Counted from the first letter of the stretch, positions 46,220-59,760 are shown. The stretch: 64,000 nucleotides of DNA from Cercospora beticola (GCF_033473495.1 NC_088936.1:930001-994000); one strand, 5' to 3'. Numbers and translations: made by a program. The notes: generated by a model not told the origin, from the sequence alone.

Positions 46220-49200
46220 GCTTAGTTTCGCGTTACGCCTCGAATATATTAAGTACCTCGTAATCTCTAATATATTCTACTAGCTTCTAGGTATTATATT
46301 CCTCTAGCTACTTATACTATCGAACTAGGTACTTCTTTATACTTTTCTCTATATAGCTTTCTAGTATTCTCTCGACTTCCTATTCGCTTTACTCGTCTAT
46401 AAGTAGTAGGCTAGTATTCTATATATCGCTATCTTACTAGAGTTCTAAGAGAGATATATAGAAAATATTATAAATCTACGAGCTAGTTAGTAGAGCTAGG
46501 TAGTACGCCTGCTTTCTAACTATATTAATAACTTTAAATAGTCTAGCGAATTTGTCCGCTAGCTTCTTCGATAGTACTTTTAACTAGAAGTTCTTTATAG
46601 ATAATAGAACTAAGTCGCTAACCTTAAATTCTATTAGCTAGTACTTCTAATTAAAGTACTTAGCCTAAGATTCGCTTACTTATTACTAGCGCTTAGTTAG
46701 CTCTTTATAGTTCTACTTTAACCTCTCTATAGTATTCTTCGCTACTAGTACCTCTTTCTAAAGAAGCGCGTTCTAAGCTTCGTTTACGTTCCTCTTATAT
46801 ATTTCTATAGAAAGGTCTAGGTTAAACTTATATACTACTCGAAATAGCGATATCTTAAGCGTAGTATTTATACTATTATTATATACGAATTCTACTAATA
46901 ATAGGATAGACGCCTAGTCGTCCTATCGTTCGCTATAATAGATATATAGGTACTACTTAAGCGTCTAGTTTACGTACTTAGTTTAACTATTAGTCTATAG
47001 GTAGAATATAGTACTTAGCCTATATTTTATATATATCTCGTAATAGAAGTCTAACTAGAACTAGCTAGTAAAGACTAAGCCTCTATCGCTTATAATACTA
47101 GCTAGTATACTATATAGTCGTATTACTTTATTAAGTAGAATATCCGTAAGCTCTATACTAGTATAGCGCTTTATCGTTCGGACGAAAGTTACTATCTTCG
47201 AGTAATAATCTATAATTATAAGAATCGCGTCGAAGATATAGCTATTCTACTTACTAGATAGAAGATCTATAATAAAGTCTATAAATAAATCCTTCTAAGG
47301 ATAGTTAGGTAGTAGGAGTATAGCTATCTTACTATAGAGGTAATAGCGCCTCGCTTTTGCTTTCTAATAGCTACTATACTACTCGACGTACTATCTTATA
47401 TCGTTACTAACCTCCGGCTACTAGTACTTCTACTTAACTAACTCTACTATCTTATTCTTACTAAAATAGCCTACTAGGATATCGTTATAGTATATATAGA
47501 TTACCTACGTCTATAATACTAGATCGTTCGGCAGATATAGAGCCTCTTCCTAGTATATATAGCCGTCCTTAATAGTATATTTCTCGCTCGCTATACCTTT
47601 ATATTCGGCCTACTTATATAGTACTTTTACTTTCGGATCGAGCTATACTAATATAGTAGTATACCTAATAATTATATTCGAGACGTTAGCGTACGGCTAC
47701 TCTAATATAGTAATAGTACTAGCGACTTATAAGAGTAGAGTAAAGCTAAATAGACGAACCGAATAGTTAGCTACTACTATAATATACCTACTATCGAGTA
47801 GCGCTACCTCTCTACTCTTAACTACTACTATAAATACCTTTAGAGTATCTAACTAAGTCTAGTAAGTAGCTTTTATACGGGCAATAACTAGGCCGCTTAT
47901 AGGTATAGTACTCTCTACTTAGAGTTTCTACTATAGTAATAGTAGAAGGTTACTTATCTTCTTTACTTCTTATATATAGTCGCTACGTCTAGATAGCGTA
48001 TTAGCTAGGTTAAGCTTACTAGCTCGATAGCTAATAGTAAAATTAAAGAGAGCGAGGAATATCGCCTACTTTACTTATCTACCTATTAACTACTTAACGC
48101 CTATAAATCTCTTAAGGTTAGTATAATTAATAAGTACCTTAACCTTATATATAGCGCCTTCGAAATATAGTCGCTATACCTTAAATATCTTAACTACTAT
48201 AAGTAGTTCCTTATTATAAACCTTATAGTTATATTTAGCGTTAATTATTTTCTATAAGAAGAAGGCAATTAGATACTATTCCGCTTCGAATAGTTAGCTT
48301 AGGATACCGGCTACTATAAAGTCGGAAGCGTCGGTTTCGACTCGTAGGTATAGTATAGAGTTAAAGTGTCTTAGTAGTAGTATAGTCTAAAATCGATTCT
48401 TTAGCTTATAGAACGCCTACTCCTTAGCTGCTCTCTACTTAATTAGCTCTAGCTTCTTTCTATCCTTTATACTCTTTAATAGCGCTATTAAAAGTACTAT
48501 AACTCTCGAATATCTAAAGATAAATCGATAGCAGAAGTTCGCGAATCTAAGAAAGGATTAAATCTCTATTAGTATAGTTAGAGTTAGCTATAAGGCGATT
48601 ATAGCTACTCTACTTAGGTCTATCGTAACGCTACTAGTAGTTACTATAAATCTAAGGAAGTCGATCTTTTTCTAGAAGAACTTATACTTAGAACGCTATA
48701 CGTAGAGTCTAAACTTATAGAGTCTCTTAAGTATAGTATATACGTCTCGTATATATTCCTCGCGTATTCTACTATAGATTAGGATATCGTCTAGGTATAC
48801 TATATAGCTTATATCGACTAGCTCTACTAGTATATAGTTAATATATACTTAGAACGTCGCTAGTATATTCGTTAAGCCGAAGAGTATTACCTTATACTAG
48901 AAATAGCTATAGTATATACGAAACGTAGTCTTCTAGTAGTTACTTAGCTTAATCCGAATATAGTAGTACGTATTAGCTAAGTCTAAGAACGTAAACTATA
49001 CGGCTTCTATAAGTCTATCTAGCGTCTTACTAATTAGAGATAGTAGATACTAGTTCTTAATAGTAATCTCGTTTAGCCTATAGTAGTCGATATATAACTA
49101 TAGCTTACTATTCTTCTTTAGTACGAATAGAATAGACGTACCTACCTCGCTATTAGAACGCTCGATCTAATCGTACTCGAGTTCTATTTTTAGATACTCC

Positions 49201-49969
49201 TTAAGCTCGTCTAATTCTCGCTCTAACTAGTAATATAGTAGACGGAATAGTAGTATAGTTCTAGGCTATAGGTTAATCGTATACTCTATACTATTAACTA
49301 GCTTACTTCTTATTTCCTCTATCGGATTAAGAATATCGTTAAAATAATAGAACTCCTTAGAAATAGACTTAACTTTATCGTCTATCTTACTTAGGCTTAC
49401 TATAAATACTACTAGTACCTTCTAAAGATCCTTAAAGAACTTATAGGCTTCTTAGACTTCGAACTTACTAAAACGATCGTTACTATATAGCTATTTATCT
49501 ATAGCGCTACTAGCTAGTATACGCTAAGTACGTCGCTATAGATAGTCTAAGATTATATTAGGAGTTAGTATATCGTATATATAGAAGATACTACCTATAG
49601 ATCGCTCCTTACTACTAGAGTCTACGATCTATATATATATATAGTATATACTATAATAGTACTCTAATTTATCTATAAAGATAGTAACTAGTAGTAGAGC
49701 TATATTCGGCCTTATTAGTAGGTTATACTATAGTATAAAGGCTCTTAATATTATATTAATATCTATAGTATTATCGAGAAGGAAAGCGGCCGGCTTACTA
49801 TCTAACTACGTTTCGACTTCTTTTTCTATATACGTCGCTAGTATACTCTAAACTAGTAGAGAGTTATCGCTATCTAGTTTAGCGCTAGTAACTCGCGCGT
49901 TATCTCTAGCGCCTTAGCTTTTTTTACTCTCTACTTCTTTACTATAGTTACTTTATAAATAGCCGACTT
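46220..49969 (-). pseudogene. Gypsy-I copy 2 pol
   Basis: The domain order is the same as in copy 1. The RT box YLDDILIYS is at about 48773-48805. The integrase part (46300-48200) is much more eroded than in copy 1, while the RT and protease part inside 48228-50520 is nearly identical to copy 1. The chromodomain-like end is near 46240-46400. Confidence 0.85.
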
Positions 49970-50520
49970 ATTACTATCTTTCTTAGAGTTCGAGTAGTTA
50001 GAACTAATATAGCTAACCTCGTTATATACGAAGTATATAGGTTACTAGCTCTTACTCTTACCTTTATCTCTATATTTACTCTTCGGCTTACTACTATAGA
50101 TATCGCGTTAGCTACTAGTCGAACTAGAGGCCTCTTTATAAAGAGTATTACTATTAGTATACTTACGCTTAGCCTACTTATTCTTAGTATTACTATAATA
50201 CGGCTTATAAGGTATAGCTTTCTTAGCTTACTCGAGGTACTTTACTAGAGCGATAAGGTCGGTATACTTATTAGAGATAGTATAGTTCTTAATAATATTC
50301 TTATATAGCGATAGCTTTAGTTTTATAAGAAACTAGTATACTAGCTACGCCTTAGTATAGTTATCTAACTAAGACTCTAGGTTACTAAGGTCTATTACGA
50401 ACTATCGTACGCTCTAGCTCTTATTCTAGTATATATTCTCGTATTCTATAGTTACGAGAAGTATATAGTTCGCTTAATCTCCGACGATATCGTATAGGAA
50501 TTAATAGAACTAAGACTAGG
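48228..50520. repeat. Homogenised tract shared with Gypsy-I copy 1
   Basis: Counterpart of 14258-16550. It has kept far more CpG than the rest of this copy, and its identity with copy 1 ends abruptly near 50510, where transitions resume. Confidence 0.85.
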
Positions 50521-51133
50521 TATATCCTATAAGTAGAACGCCTAGATATTTATTATACTATATCTCTTACGCTTTATCTACGAGGTATATAATACCTATA
50601 ATTACCTTCTAGTAATCTGTCGGAAACCTCTTTAGTATAGCTATAAAGTTTACTTCGAGAGTATAGATAAATTCGTATACTTCCTTTATAGTTTTACTCT
50701 TAAAGAGCTTAGGTATACGTAGCTTAATAGACTCGTATAAGCTATACTCGTCGCTTTCGGAACGTACGCTACTCGTATAACTTATAAACGCGCTATCTTA
50801 CTAAGGTATTAGCTATCCGAGGCCTAGTACTATTACGCTTAGCTATACTAGTAATTTAATTATCTATACCTCTCTTAGTAAGTATTCGTTCTTAGCTTTA
50901 AGGATATAGATCTCTAGCTATTTATATAACGTATTATTTTTAGCTTAGAGGCGCCTACGTATTATATACGCGTTACTAGCGTTATTAGTATTATTTATAT
51001 TCTCGTTCTATTTCTTTTTAGCTTATACTATTCCGGATTCTAATATCTCTTCGATATAGCCTAATAGCTATCTATTATTTAGTACGTCGTCGTTACGATT
51101 AGTCTACTAGATAGATACGTTTTACGTAAGTAT
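49970..51133 (-). pseudogene. Gypsy-I copy 2 gag
   Basis: Collinear with copy 1 gag. The knuckle region lies within the homogenised tract near 49990-50060. The N-terminal third (50520-51133) carries many extra transitions, including loss of the start codon. Confidence 0.8.
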
Positions 51134-51182
51134 AATAGGCCTTAATAGATCGCTACTCTCGATAAAGTAGAAGAATTATAAT

Positions 51183-51377
51183 TATAAGAATAGAATATAG
51201 TAATATATTAAGCGCTTCTAGACTTTCTATCTAGAGATATTAAGAATAATTCTTACCTTCTTAGTTTATATACGTTCTATATACTTTTATCTTATACTAA
51301 GTATAAGCGGTACTAGCCGTTATACTTTAACGCTTAATAAGCTATACCTCTCGAGCTATATATCTCTAGCTCTTATA
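51183..51377 (-). repeat. 5' LTR of Gypsy-I copy 2 (195 bp)
   Basis: Starts TATAAGAA (one change from TATAAGAG) and ends CTCTTATA, followed by GATTA at 51378-51382. Confidence 0.93.
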
Positions 51378-51382
51378 GATTA

Positions 51383-52439
51383 GTAGATAGTCTAGCGCTC
51401 GCTTTAACTCTTACTAGCTATTACTATCCGAGTCTATTACTTAAGGTTCTTAAGAGGTATTAAAACGCAAAATATATATATAATATAACTTTTAATAGTA
51501 GAACCTAGCTCTAGCTAACGAAAATCTATTATCGTAGTATACTATATATATAGTTCTATAGTAGAATCTTAATATAGGAATCTTTTGCGTATAAATTCTA
51601 TTAGAGTAGTCGTATATAAGCTATCGTCCGAGAATATATACCTTCTCGATAAGATTACTAGTAGATATAATAAGAATCGATTTAGCTAGTAAGCTACTCT
51701 CGCCTAGATCTTTATTAGCTAAGGAGCTCTATTATTACTATATTCGTTAAGTAGAAGTAATCTAAGTTATATATTTACTAATATATATAAATTAATACGT
51801 CTAATATTAGTTATAGAACCGGATTCTCTTTACGCCTCTATTCTTACTAGAAACTACTATACGAGCTCTAAACTTCTATCTTAACTAGCGACTATAAACT
51901 ACCTAGAAAGTATATAAATAATATAAAATCGCTTTTCTATATACTATTATAAATAAGAGTTAAATTATAAAGAGAGGGAGTATAGTAGCTTAGAAAGTAT
52001 TATATCTCGGCTTATTTATATAACTATCTACGTAAATTAAGATAGATAAGATATAGAAAGGTAAGGTATATTAAGATAATCCGGAAGTTAAGTAAACCTA
52101 GCTAGTCTAAATAGTAATTACTATCGTTTTCTCGGAGTAAGTTATTAGTATTAAGTACTAGATACGTAAGGTTCGGCGCTATTCTATAGAGTAGAAATAG
52201 AAGAGAAGAGCTCGTTAGCTATTATACTAGCGCCGACTCTATCGCTAACGAAAGGTATAGCTAGTAGAGCGTATAAGCAATAATACTAAACTTAGAAGCC
52301 TTCTAGTCCGAAATTTAGTTTAGGATATATAGTAGTAATAATAAGTTTATCGAGATAGTTATAGTTCGCTAATATCGAGCGCTACGCCCTACTAGGTTCG
52401 TTTTATTAGGCCTTAGATCTAGATTACTAAACGCAAAAC
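51383..52439. other. Unassigned RIP-mutated sequence
   Basis: This continues the sequence interrupted by Gypsy-I copy 2. A short stretch of GAGAGGGAG near 51970 and CpG-containing segments are present, but no recognisable motif or RNA gene. Confidence 0.3.
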
Positions 52440-53545
52440 TTAAAATATTACTTTTTCTATACTATCTAAGAGAGCGGACTAGATAGATAAGCGTACTACT
52501 CTAGATAGGATCGTCTTATTCTATATACGCTAAGCTTTTATTAGTATTAAGTAGCTCTAGATCGATAGTAGCTCGATATTCTAGATATTAGAAATATTAT
52601 AGCTTAGGAAGCTTATAGAGTAAAGCTATAAGTATATTATTATAGAGTGCCTAGATATAGTCGTTATATACGAGTAGTATATAGTATATTCGTTCTTCCT
52701 TACTAATTACTAGTAATACTAATAGATCGAGGTCCTTAAACTCCGAGTATAAAGCTAAAATACTCTAGAATTCCTAGTTATCTTTCTATAGTTCTTACTA
52801 GTTCTTCCTATAAAGAACGTCTAGATATTTAGAGAAATCGGCTATAGAATATAGACTATCTATATATATAAGTATAGTAATTAAAGACAAGAATAGCTAT
52901 AAATATAGTACCTAGTATAATCGATAGATAGCGTCTAGTTATAAAGCTAATACTATATATATAAGGAGATAAGGTATACTATACTACTAGAGACTATAGT
53001 ACGTAAGCCGGTAAGTACTAATATCTATACGCGAAGCTAATAGAAAATAGAGAATTCTATAGAGAATATTCGAGAGTAGAGAAGTAAGCCTCTTTAATCT
53101 AATAATCTTATCTTTTCTAATAGAGAAAGATCTTTAGAGTTCTAGTAAAGATATAGTAATTCTAGATACTTAGTTATAATAGGTATACTATATATATACC
53201 GAATTAGATTTTCGGAAGCTTAGAGAAGACTAAACTTAGACGAGTTATTAGTATTATAAACGACGCGAAAGGCTACGTTAATAGGATAAGAGTATCTATT
53301 AGTAGATATAATTCTATATAATTAAATCTAGCGTAATCTATCTAATAGTAGTTTCTAAGTCTTAATAAGTAGTAACGATTCTACTATAGTTAGACTATTA
53401 ATAGTAGAGAGCTAGCGATATAAATAATCGATAGTATTATATACTCGGCTTATAGTATATCGTAAGTAGAATAGAGGTCTTAATCTCTAGAGTTAAGTAC
53501 TTTAATAAGACTCTTAGATTAGGATAGGACTTCGAATAGAGAGTA
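52440..53545 (-). pseudogene. Unknown minus-strand coding ghost X2 (relative of X1)
   Basis: The minus-strand frame reads IQNKTILSRVV near 52500, parallel to LNRTILSRVV of X1 in the same register. Similarity to X1 continues in blocks to about 53515 (GGATAGGACTTCGA versus GAATAGGACTTCGA). Divergence is well beyond RIP transitions, so X1 and X2 were already distinct paralogues before mutation. Function is unknown. Confidence 0.45.
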
Positions 53546-54203
53546 GCTTAGTATATATCTTAATAAAATATACTTCTATATAATATTGTCGAAGGGCTAT
53601 AGGCGCTACTATAATAATATTTACTACTTCGTAATATAGACCTAGTATTTTATAGATATAAAAGTACTATAACTCGTTAAGTATATTATTAGCTAGCCCG
53701 TACTCTTAGTATTTAAATATAGAAGATAAGCGTATAGCGGCTAATACTATATAGGGCAAAACTAGTATAATAATATATCGAATCGAGAAGAATAAGTAAT
53801 AAGAATATAAGAGATATAAAGAAAATAGAAGAAGAGAATAATTTAAAGTAATAGAGATCCTATATTACTTATAGTCTCGTATAGACCTAGCTATCTCGGA
53901 AACTAAATAGTTATAGCCGAGCGCTTATTATAAGCGCGTACTTAAAGTATTGGACGAGGACGAGTACTAAGTAGTAGAAGACTAAACGTTCTAAAACAAA
54001 TCGAAGATCTTCTTAGACTTAGAAGAAGTAGAGCTATAGTAATAGCTCGAGCTAGCTTAAGAGCTAAAAGTAGTCGATAACGAGCTCTCTAGGTATATAA
54101 TACTAGCTATAAGCTTCTACTACTTAATAGTTTATAGAGCTATAAGATCTAAATAGTAGTAGTATATATAGCAGAAATATAAAAGTAAAGAAATATTAGA
54201 ATA
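53546..54203 (+). other. Coding-like plus-strand stretch, unassigned
   Basis: From about 53810 to 54130 one plus-strand frame reads acidic, helical sequence with few stops, for example SRIDLAISETK, SAYYKRVLKVLDEDEY and KSKIFLDLEEVEL. I do not recognise it. It ends at the left Copia LTR and could be the remains of a host gene or part of another element. Confidence 0.3.
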
Positions 54204-54433
54204 TATTAGAAAGTATAGTCTAGTTAGATATTCTAAGAGATACTTTAGAGATTAGGATTAGGTAATATAGGTTATATAATACTAGGTTATATAACCTAGC
54301 TAATACCTATCTTAGGAGTAAGATATAACCTATAACTAACTAATATAATTAACTCGGTTAGTTCCTACTTATTATCTCTACTTCTACTATATTATACCTA
54401 TCCGACGAGTATCTACGAGAATATAATTTAATA
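54204..54433 (+). repeat. 5' LTR of Copia element (230 bp)
   Basis: Same length as the copies at 59926-60155 and 60584-60813. Contains the palindrome-rich core TAGGTTATATAATACTAGG and ends TTTAATA. Confidence 0.93.
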
Positions 54434-54448
54434 GGTTATAAGCCTAGG
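54434..54448 (+). promoter_or_regulatory. Primer-binding site of half-tRNA (initiator Met) type
   Basis: GGTTATAAGCCTAGG directly follows the LTR. Allowing TG to TA and CA to TA changes, it corresponds to GGTTATGAGCCC, the complement of the anticodon stem-loop of initiator tRNA-Met. Copia and Ty5-type elements are known to prime from such half tRNAs. The assignment is by pattern and not tested. Confidence 0.55.
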
Positions 54449-54459
54449 TTTATAGAGAG

Positions 54460-57400
54460 GCTCTAAGTAGTAAGAGTTAGCCTTCTTATTCTTAAAGTAA
54501 TATATATTACCTCTTATAGGACCTATAGTATTAACTAGATAGAGAAGTAGGAAAAGAGTATAAAGGAGACTAGAGGTATATCCTATCTATACTACCTCGA
54601 AGCTTTAGAAGATCCTAGTTATAAGCTAGAAGTCTCTAAAGAGTAGGTAAGATAGAGAAAAGTCTAGTAAGGCATACTCTACTTTAAAAGAGAGGTATAC
54701 TAAAGAAGTATAAAGAGGAAAGAATTAGCCTTAGACTATAGTATCTAAGTAGGTAAGACTAGGCCTAAGTACTAAGTACTACTAATACCTTAGAACTAGC
54801 TAGTAGTACTCTTCTAAGAAGGTAGATCTTTTAGAAGTTCTCTATCTAAGAACCTAACTAACTTCTATAAAAGAGAAGAGTTCTTAGATACCTTAGCTAA
54901 GAAAGAAGAGTCTTAGTAACTAGAGAAGGCAGAAATCTAGAAGCTACTAATTAGATTAAAAGAGCTTATATTTCTATAGTTTAGATTTATTTATTTAATT
55001 TTATAGAAATAGATTTAATAAGTAAATTAGATAGGAGGAAAATACTAATTCTAATAAGGGAGAACTAGAGACTATAGTTTAAGCTATAGAAGAATATACT
55101 TAGAGGAAAAGAAATCTTCTAGATAATTTTAGACTTAAAGAGATTATTAGCCTCTAGCCTATCTAAGTTATCTAAAGCTTTATTAAGTAAAGAGAAAGGC
55201 ACTGCCTTTTTAGAGTTTAGCCTAAAATAGTAGAAAGATAATATAAAGACAATCTATATTCTAATAGAAAGTCTTTCTATAGATAACTAAAATAAGGTAA
55301 TAGATAAGATAAGAGTATATAATATCTAGACAAAGCTATATAGGAAATATAGTAAAGTCTAATAGATATATATAATAGCTATTATCTAAGAATTTATAAC
55401 TTTTAAGATAGAACTAGAGGATATAATTAGGAAATTATAAGTCTACTTTAGTAATCTTAGAAGAAGGATTATAGAGATTAACTAGAGGGAGTTATACTAT
55501 AAGACTTCTAATATAAGGATTAAGTATCTACTCTTTATACTCCTAGCTAAGTATAAAAGTATAAGGCAGACTATCTAAGCTTAGAAGAACTTAGATTCTA
55601 AAGAAATCCTCTAACTTCTTAAAGTAGAGGAGTTAATATAGTATAGATACTAGTTATAAGAAATAGTAATATTTGCTAAGAGTAGAGAGATCTAAGATAT
55701 AAAGCTAAAATACTATTTCTATAAGGAGGAGTATTTTAGAGGTATTACTAAGTATCTATACCTTAATAAAGCTAAGAGAACTATTAACTTAAAATAAGCT
55801 AGTAGAGTAGAGAAGAGAAGAATACTACCTAGAGAGAGTATATTTAGAAGGAGATCTTTACTAGATAGAGAAGTATTAAAAGAAATAGTAAAGAAACTTA
55901 ACTTAAAAGTCTAATCTCTTAAGAAGAGATAAACTTTAAGGAAGTTTTCTAAGAAGGTATATACTATCTAAGAAGATATAGAGCCTTCTATAGTATCTAA
56001 AGTATCTTAATCTCTATTAGAGAATAATAATATTAATAAAGTTATATACTTAACTATAGAAGCAAAAGGCAAGTATATACTATTAAGATAGCTACTTAAC
56101 TCCTATACTTTATTATATATAACTAACTAAGAATTACTTTTTAGAGAACTAAAATCTCTTTAGAAGAAAAAGTAGATTAAGGTTAGAGGTAGCTATCTAA
56201 TAGCTATATATATAGGAAATATAGTAATAGATAGGAAAAGAGGAAAATAGATTATTCTTAAGAATATTCTCTTTATACCTAGTCTAGGAGTAAATCTTGT
56301 TTCTTAGAGCTAATTTAGCTAGTAGTATAGTATTTAACTACTAAAATTTATACTTATTTTATTATCTAGGAAACTAGTTATCTAGATAAAACTATTAAGA
56401 GGAGTACTATTTATTAAGGAGATTAATAATATATTATAGGAGCTTATAATATTATACTTTAATTAAAAATAAGAGAATAAAGCCTATATCTTTAAAGCCT
56501 AAGAAAAGACCTAAGAATAGTAGAAGCTTTAGTATAGAAAACTTATATATTTTAGAGAAAGTCTTCTTAGAAACCTATATAAGATATCTAACTTAAAAGC
56601 TTAGATTCCTATTCTAAAGGAATACTAACCTTATAGAGTATATTCCTTAGTAAAAATAAAGAAATATAGAGGAAAAAAAACTAAAAGGAAACTCTAAAGG
56701 TTATCTCTAGTTTCTATTAATATCTATAGTCCTTTGCCTATTTTAAGATTAGGATATAAATAGTAGCTTAAGATTATTAATAACTTCTTAAGAAAGAAAT
56801 AGACTTTCCTAATAAAGTCTAAAGAAGATATACTAAGTATCCTTAGAGACTAGAAGGTAAAAGCTAAGCTATAATCGGGAAATCCTCTCTAGATTATAAA
56901 GAGTAATAGAGCAAGAGAGCTTCTTACTATACTAAAGTAGTAGGAGAAGGAATATAGAATTTCCTTCTATATAACTAAAGTATATAACTCTATCTAGAAT
57001 AGAGTAGTTAAGAGGTTAATCTAAACTTCTAAAGACTATATAAAAGCAATACTAGAAGATACTTATATACTTATTAAATTCTAGCTAGAAGCCTTAGTAG
57101 CCTATATAGTTATTAGAAATTCCCTTCCTAATAGTCTAGAAATTAATAGATTTAAAATATTACCTAAGAAAGCCTTTTTAGGCATTTAACTCTTAGTATT
57201 ATACTTTAGAGTTTAGAGTTATAAAGTAGTAGTCTATATAGATCCTAAGTTCTAGCTAGTAGAGATAAGATTAGATAAACTAATAAATAGTAGTAAAGAT
57301 ACTATATTTATTAGATATATTCCTAATACTACTAAAATATAGCTCTTCTAAAAGCCTAATATAAAAGCTATTAAAGCCTATAATACTACTACTTAGTTTA

Positions 57401-59760
57401 AGTATAAGAAAGGAAGAGATATAGAGCTAAATATTCTTAAGCTTAATTAAGTAAGTAGTATACCTATTAGAAACCTAGTTAGTAGATCTCTAAAGAAGCT
57501 AATAGTAGTTATATCTTCTATAGCTACTATACTTATAGCTATAGTAACTAAACCTATAGGTCCTAGCTAAATACTCTTTATATAGTTACTATCTCTACTA
57601 AAGAATAAGGAAGAGTACTAGAGAATAGAGTATCTAGAAGAAGAAAACTCTAGAGAACTATAACTCTAGTAGAAGAAAAGTAGAACTACTAAACTACCTA
57701 AGCTAAGCTAGGAAGTTAATAGATAAGCTAGTCCTAGTACTAGTAGAAGACTATATTCTAAAGCAAAAGGATTAAATATTATATAGTAGGACCTATAAGG
57801 AAATAGAAATTAGGAGAGGAACTAAAACTAAATCTATAGCTAAAAGAGAAAGAGATCTATTTTAGATAAAGGACTAGGCCTAGAGCTAAAAGCTTATAGT
57901 ATAGTAATAAGATAAGTACTTTAAAAGAAATAGAGAGAATATAGATAGAAGGAGGAGCCTAGTACTAAGTATTATAAAGCATTCCTAAGCTAAGTCTAAA
58001 GCTAAGAATAAAAGTAGATTTAGGAAGCTCTATTAGAAGTTTAGGAGTCTATATTTATAGTAATTGCTCTTTAAGTCTCTATATAGAAACAAGAAGTACC
58101 TATTCTAAAGTTCTATAAGAAAGCAATTTAGGATCCTAAATAGAGATATATATATAGAAGAATATAGTCTAAAAGGAACTAACTATATTAAAGAGTAATA
58201 ATATCTAGATAAAAGTTATTCTACCTAAAGGAGTAAACCTTATTATATCTAAGTAGGTATTTAATATAAAGAGATTAATTAGTAGAGCTATTAAGAAGTT
58301 TAAAGTAAGACTAGTTATAAGAGGTTTCTCTTAGAAGTTTAGAGTTAATTTCTAAGAGACCTTTATACTAATAGTTAGGTATAATATCTTAAAAGTATTT
58401 ATAGCTATAGTTTATAAGAAGGATCTAGAACTCTACTAAGTAGATATAAATAATATATTTACTAAGAGCAAACTTTAAGAAGAAATCTTTATAATTCTAC
58501 TACTAGGAGTTAAGATTCTATCTAATATAGTTCTATAAATCCTAAGAAGCCTATATAGACTAAAGCAAGTAGTAAGAGACTAGAACAAACTCTATATCTT
58601 AAAGTTAAAATAGATTAAGTTTATATAATTAGAAGTAGACCTATACTTTCTTATCTACTAGGAAAGGAATATTCTAATTCTAACCTATATAAATAATATT
58701 CTAATTATAGTACTAAAGCTAGAAGATATACTTTAGTTTAAGGAATAGCTAGGTAAGGTATTTAAGATTAAAGATCTTAGAGAACTAGAGAAAATCCTTA
58801 GAATAAGGTTAATAAGAGATAGATAAGCTAGAACTTTAAAGCTTAATTAAGAATACTTTATCTAGAAGAACTTTATAAAGCTAGGAATAACTAAGGAGAT
58901 AGCTAACCTAACTCTCTTACTAATAGATAGTTATAATAGCCTAAAACTAATAGACTTATATAATAAGAGAGGGAATAAGATAGAGTACTAAAGCTAAACT
59001 AGTATCTAGATATAGCCTATAGTTATAATAAGACTAGATATTACTTTCTCTCTTAGAAGGTTAAGCTTATATATCTTAGACCTAACTAAGAGGTATATAT
59101 AAGCTCTAAAGAAACTAGTAAGATACCTAAGGTTATCCTAAGACTTAGAACTAATATTTAGAAGAAATAGAGGAAGCCTAATAGGATATTTAGACTCTAA
59201 CTATATAATAGATAAAGTAGATAGAGTCTTAATCCTTAGGAGTATCTTCTTCCTTTATAGAGCTCTAGTTTCTTAGATAAGTAGGAAGCAAAAGTCTATT
59301 ATAATATTAATAATAGAAGCTAAGTATATAGCTATAAATATATATATAAAGCAATCTTAGTTCCTAGTAGTACTCTTAAGAGAGATAGACTATATAGAGT
59401 TAGTAGAAGAATGCCTATTCTAACTAACTATAAAAGTATATTCTAATATAGTAAGAGAACTAAAGCTAGTATAAATTATAGGAGACAATTAGGTAGCTTT
59501 AACTCTTATTAAGGATATATATACCTATAAGAGATCTAAATATATTAATATTATATATAACTATATTAGATATCTCTAGTAGTAAAGGAAGGTTATAGTA
59601 GAATATATTCTAATAAAAGAGATAGTTACTAATAGCCTAACTAAACTAAAGAATAGGCTATAGTTTTAGGAGTTTATAAGACAACTCTAGCTTATATAGA
59701 GAAAGGCAAAAGATTTATACTCTAACTATAGATTAAACTCTAGACCTTAGAATAATTAAT
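54460..59760 (+). pseudogene. Copia gag-pol polyprotein ghost
   Basis: gag runs to about 56000, with a knuckle reading KYYFYKEEYFRG at about 55703-55740 (CCHC with Tyr for Cys/His). Protease lies near 56080. The gag-pre-integrase region has NILFIPSLGVNLVS at about 56260-56300. The integrase core reads IKSNRARELL near 56900 and NRVVKRLIQTS near 57000 (the family NGxxER block). RT has VNLIISKQVFNIKRL near 58230, YQVDINNIFTK near 58440 and the catalytic TYINNILIIV at 58683-58712, both Asp changed to Asn. The RNase H region (59160-59640) reads DNQVALTLIKD near 59490. The frame is full of stops and inactive. Confidence 0.88.

Larger units (their letters stand above)
44582..51377 (-). mobile_element. 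Gypsy-I copy 2: minus-strand chromovirus, 6796 bp
   Basis: This is the second full-length copy of the Gypsy-I family, with 195-bp LTRs and duplication GATTA. It is collinear with copy 1 (offset 34145 at the left LTR, 33970 at the right). Copy 1 is longer mainly because of the 158-bp insertion plus its 5-bp duplication. Outside 48228-50520 this copy is more mutated: remaining CA/TG are rare, and many CpG of copy 1 appear as TpA or CpA-derived TA here. The gag start ATG is ATA at 51133. The different target site shows an independent insertion, not a segmental copy. Confidence 0.94.
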
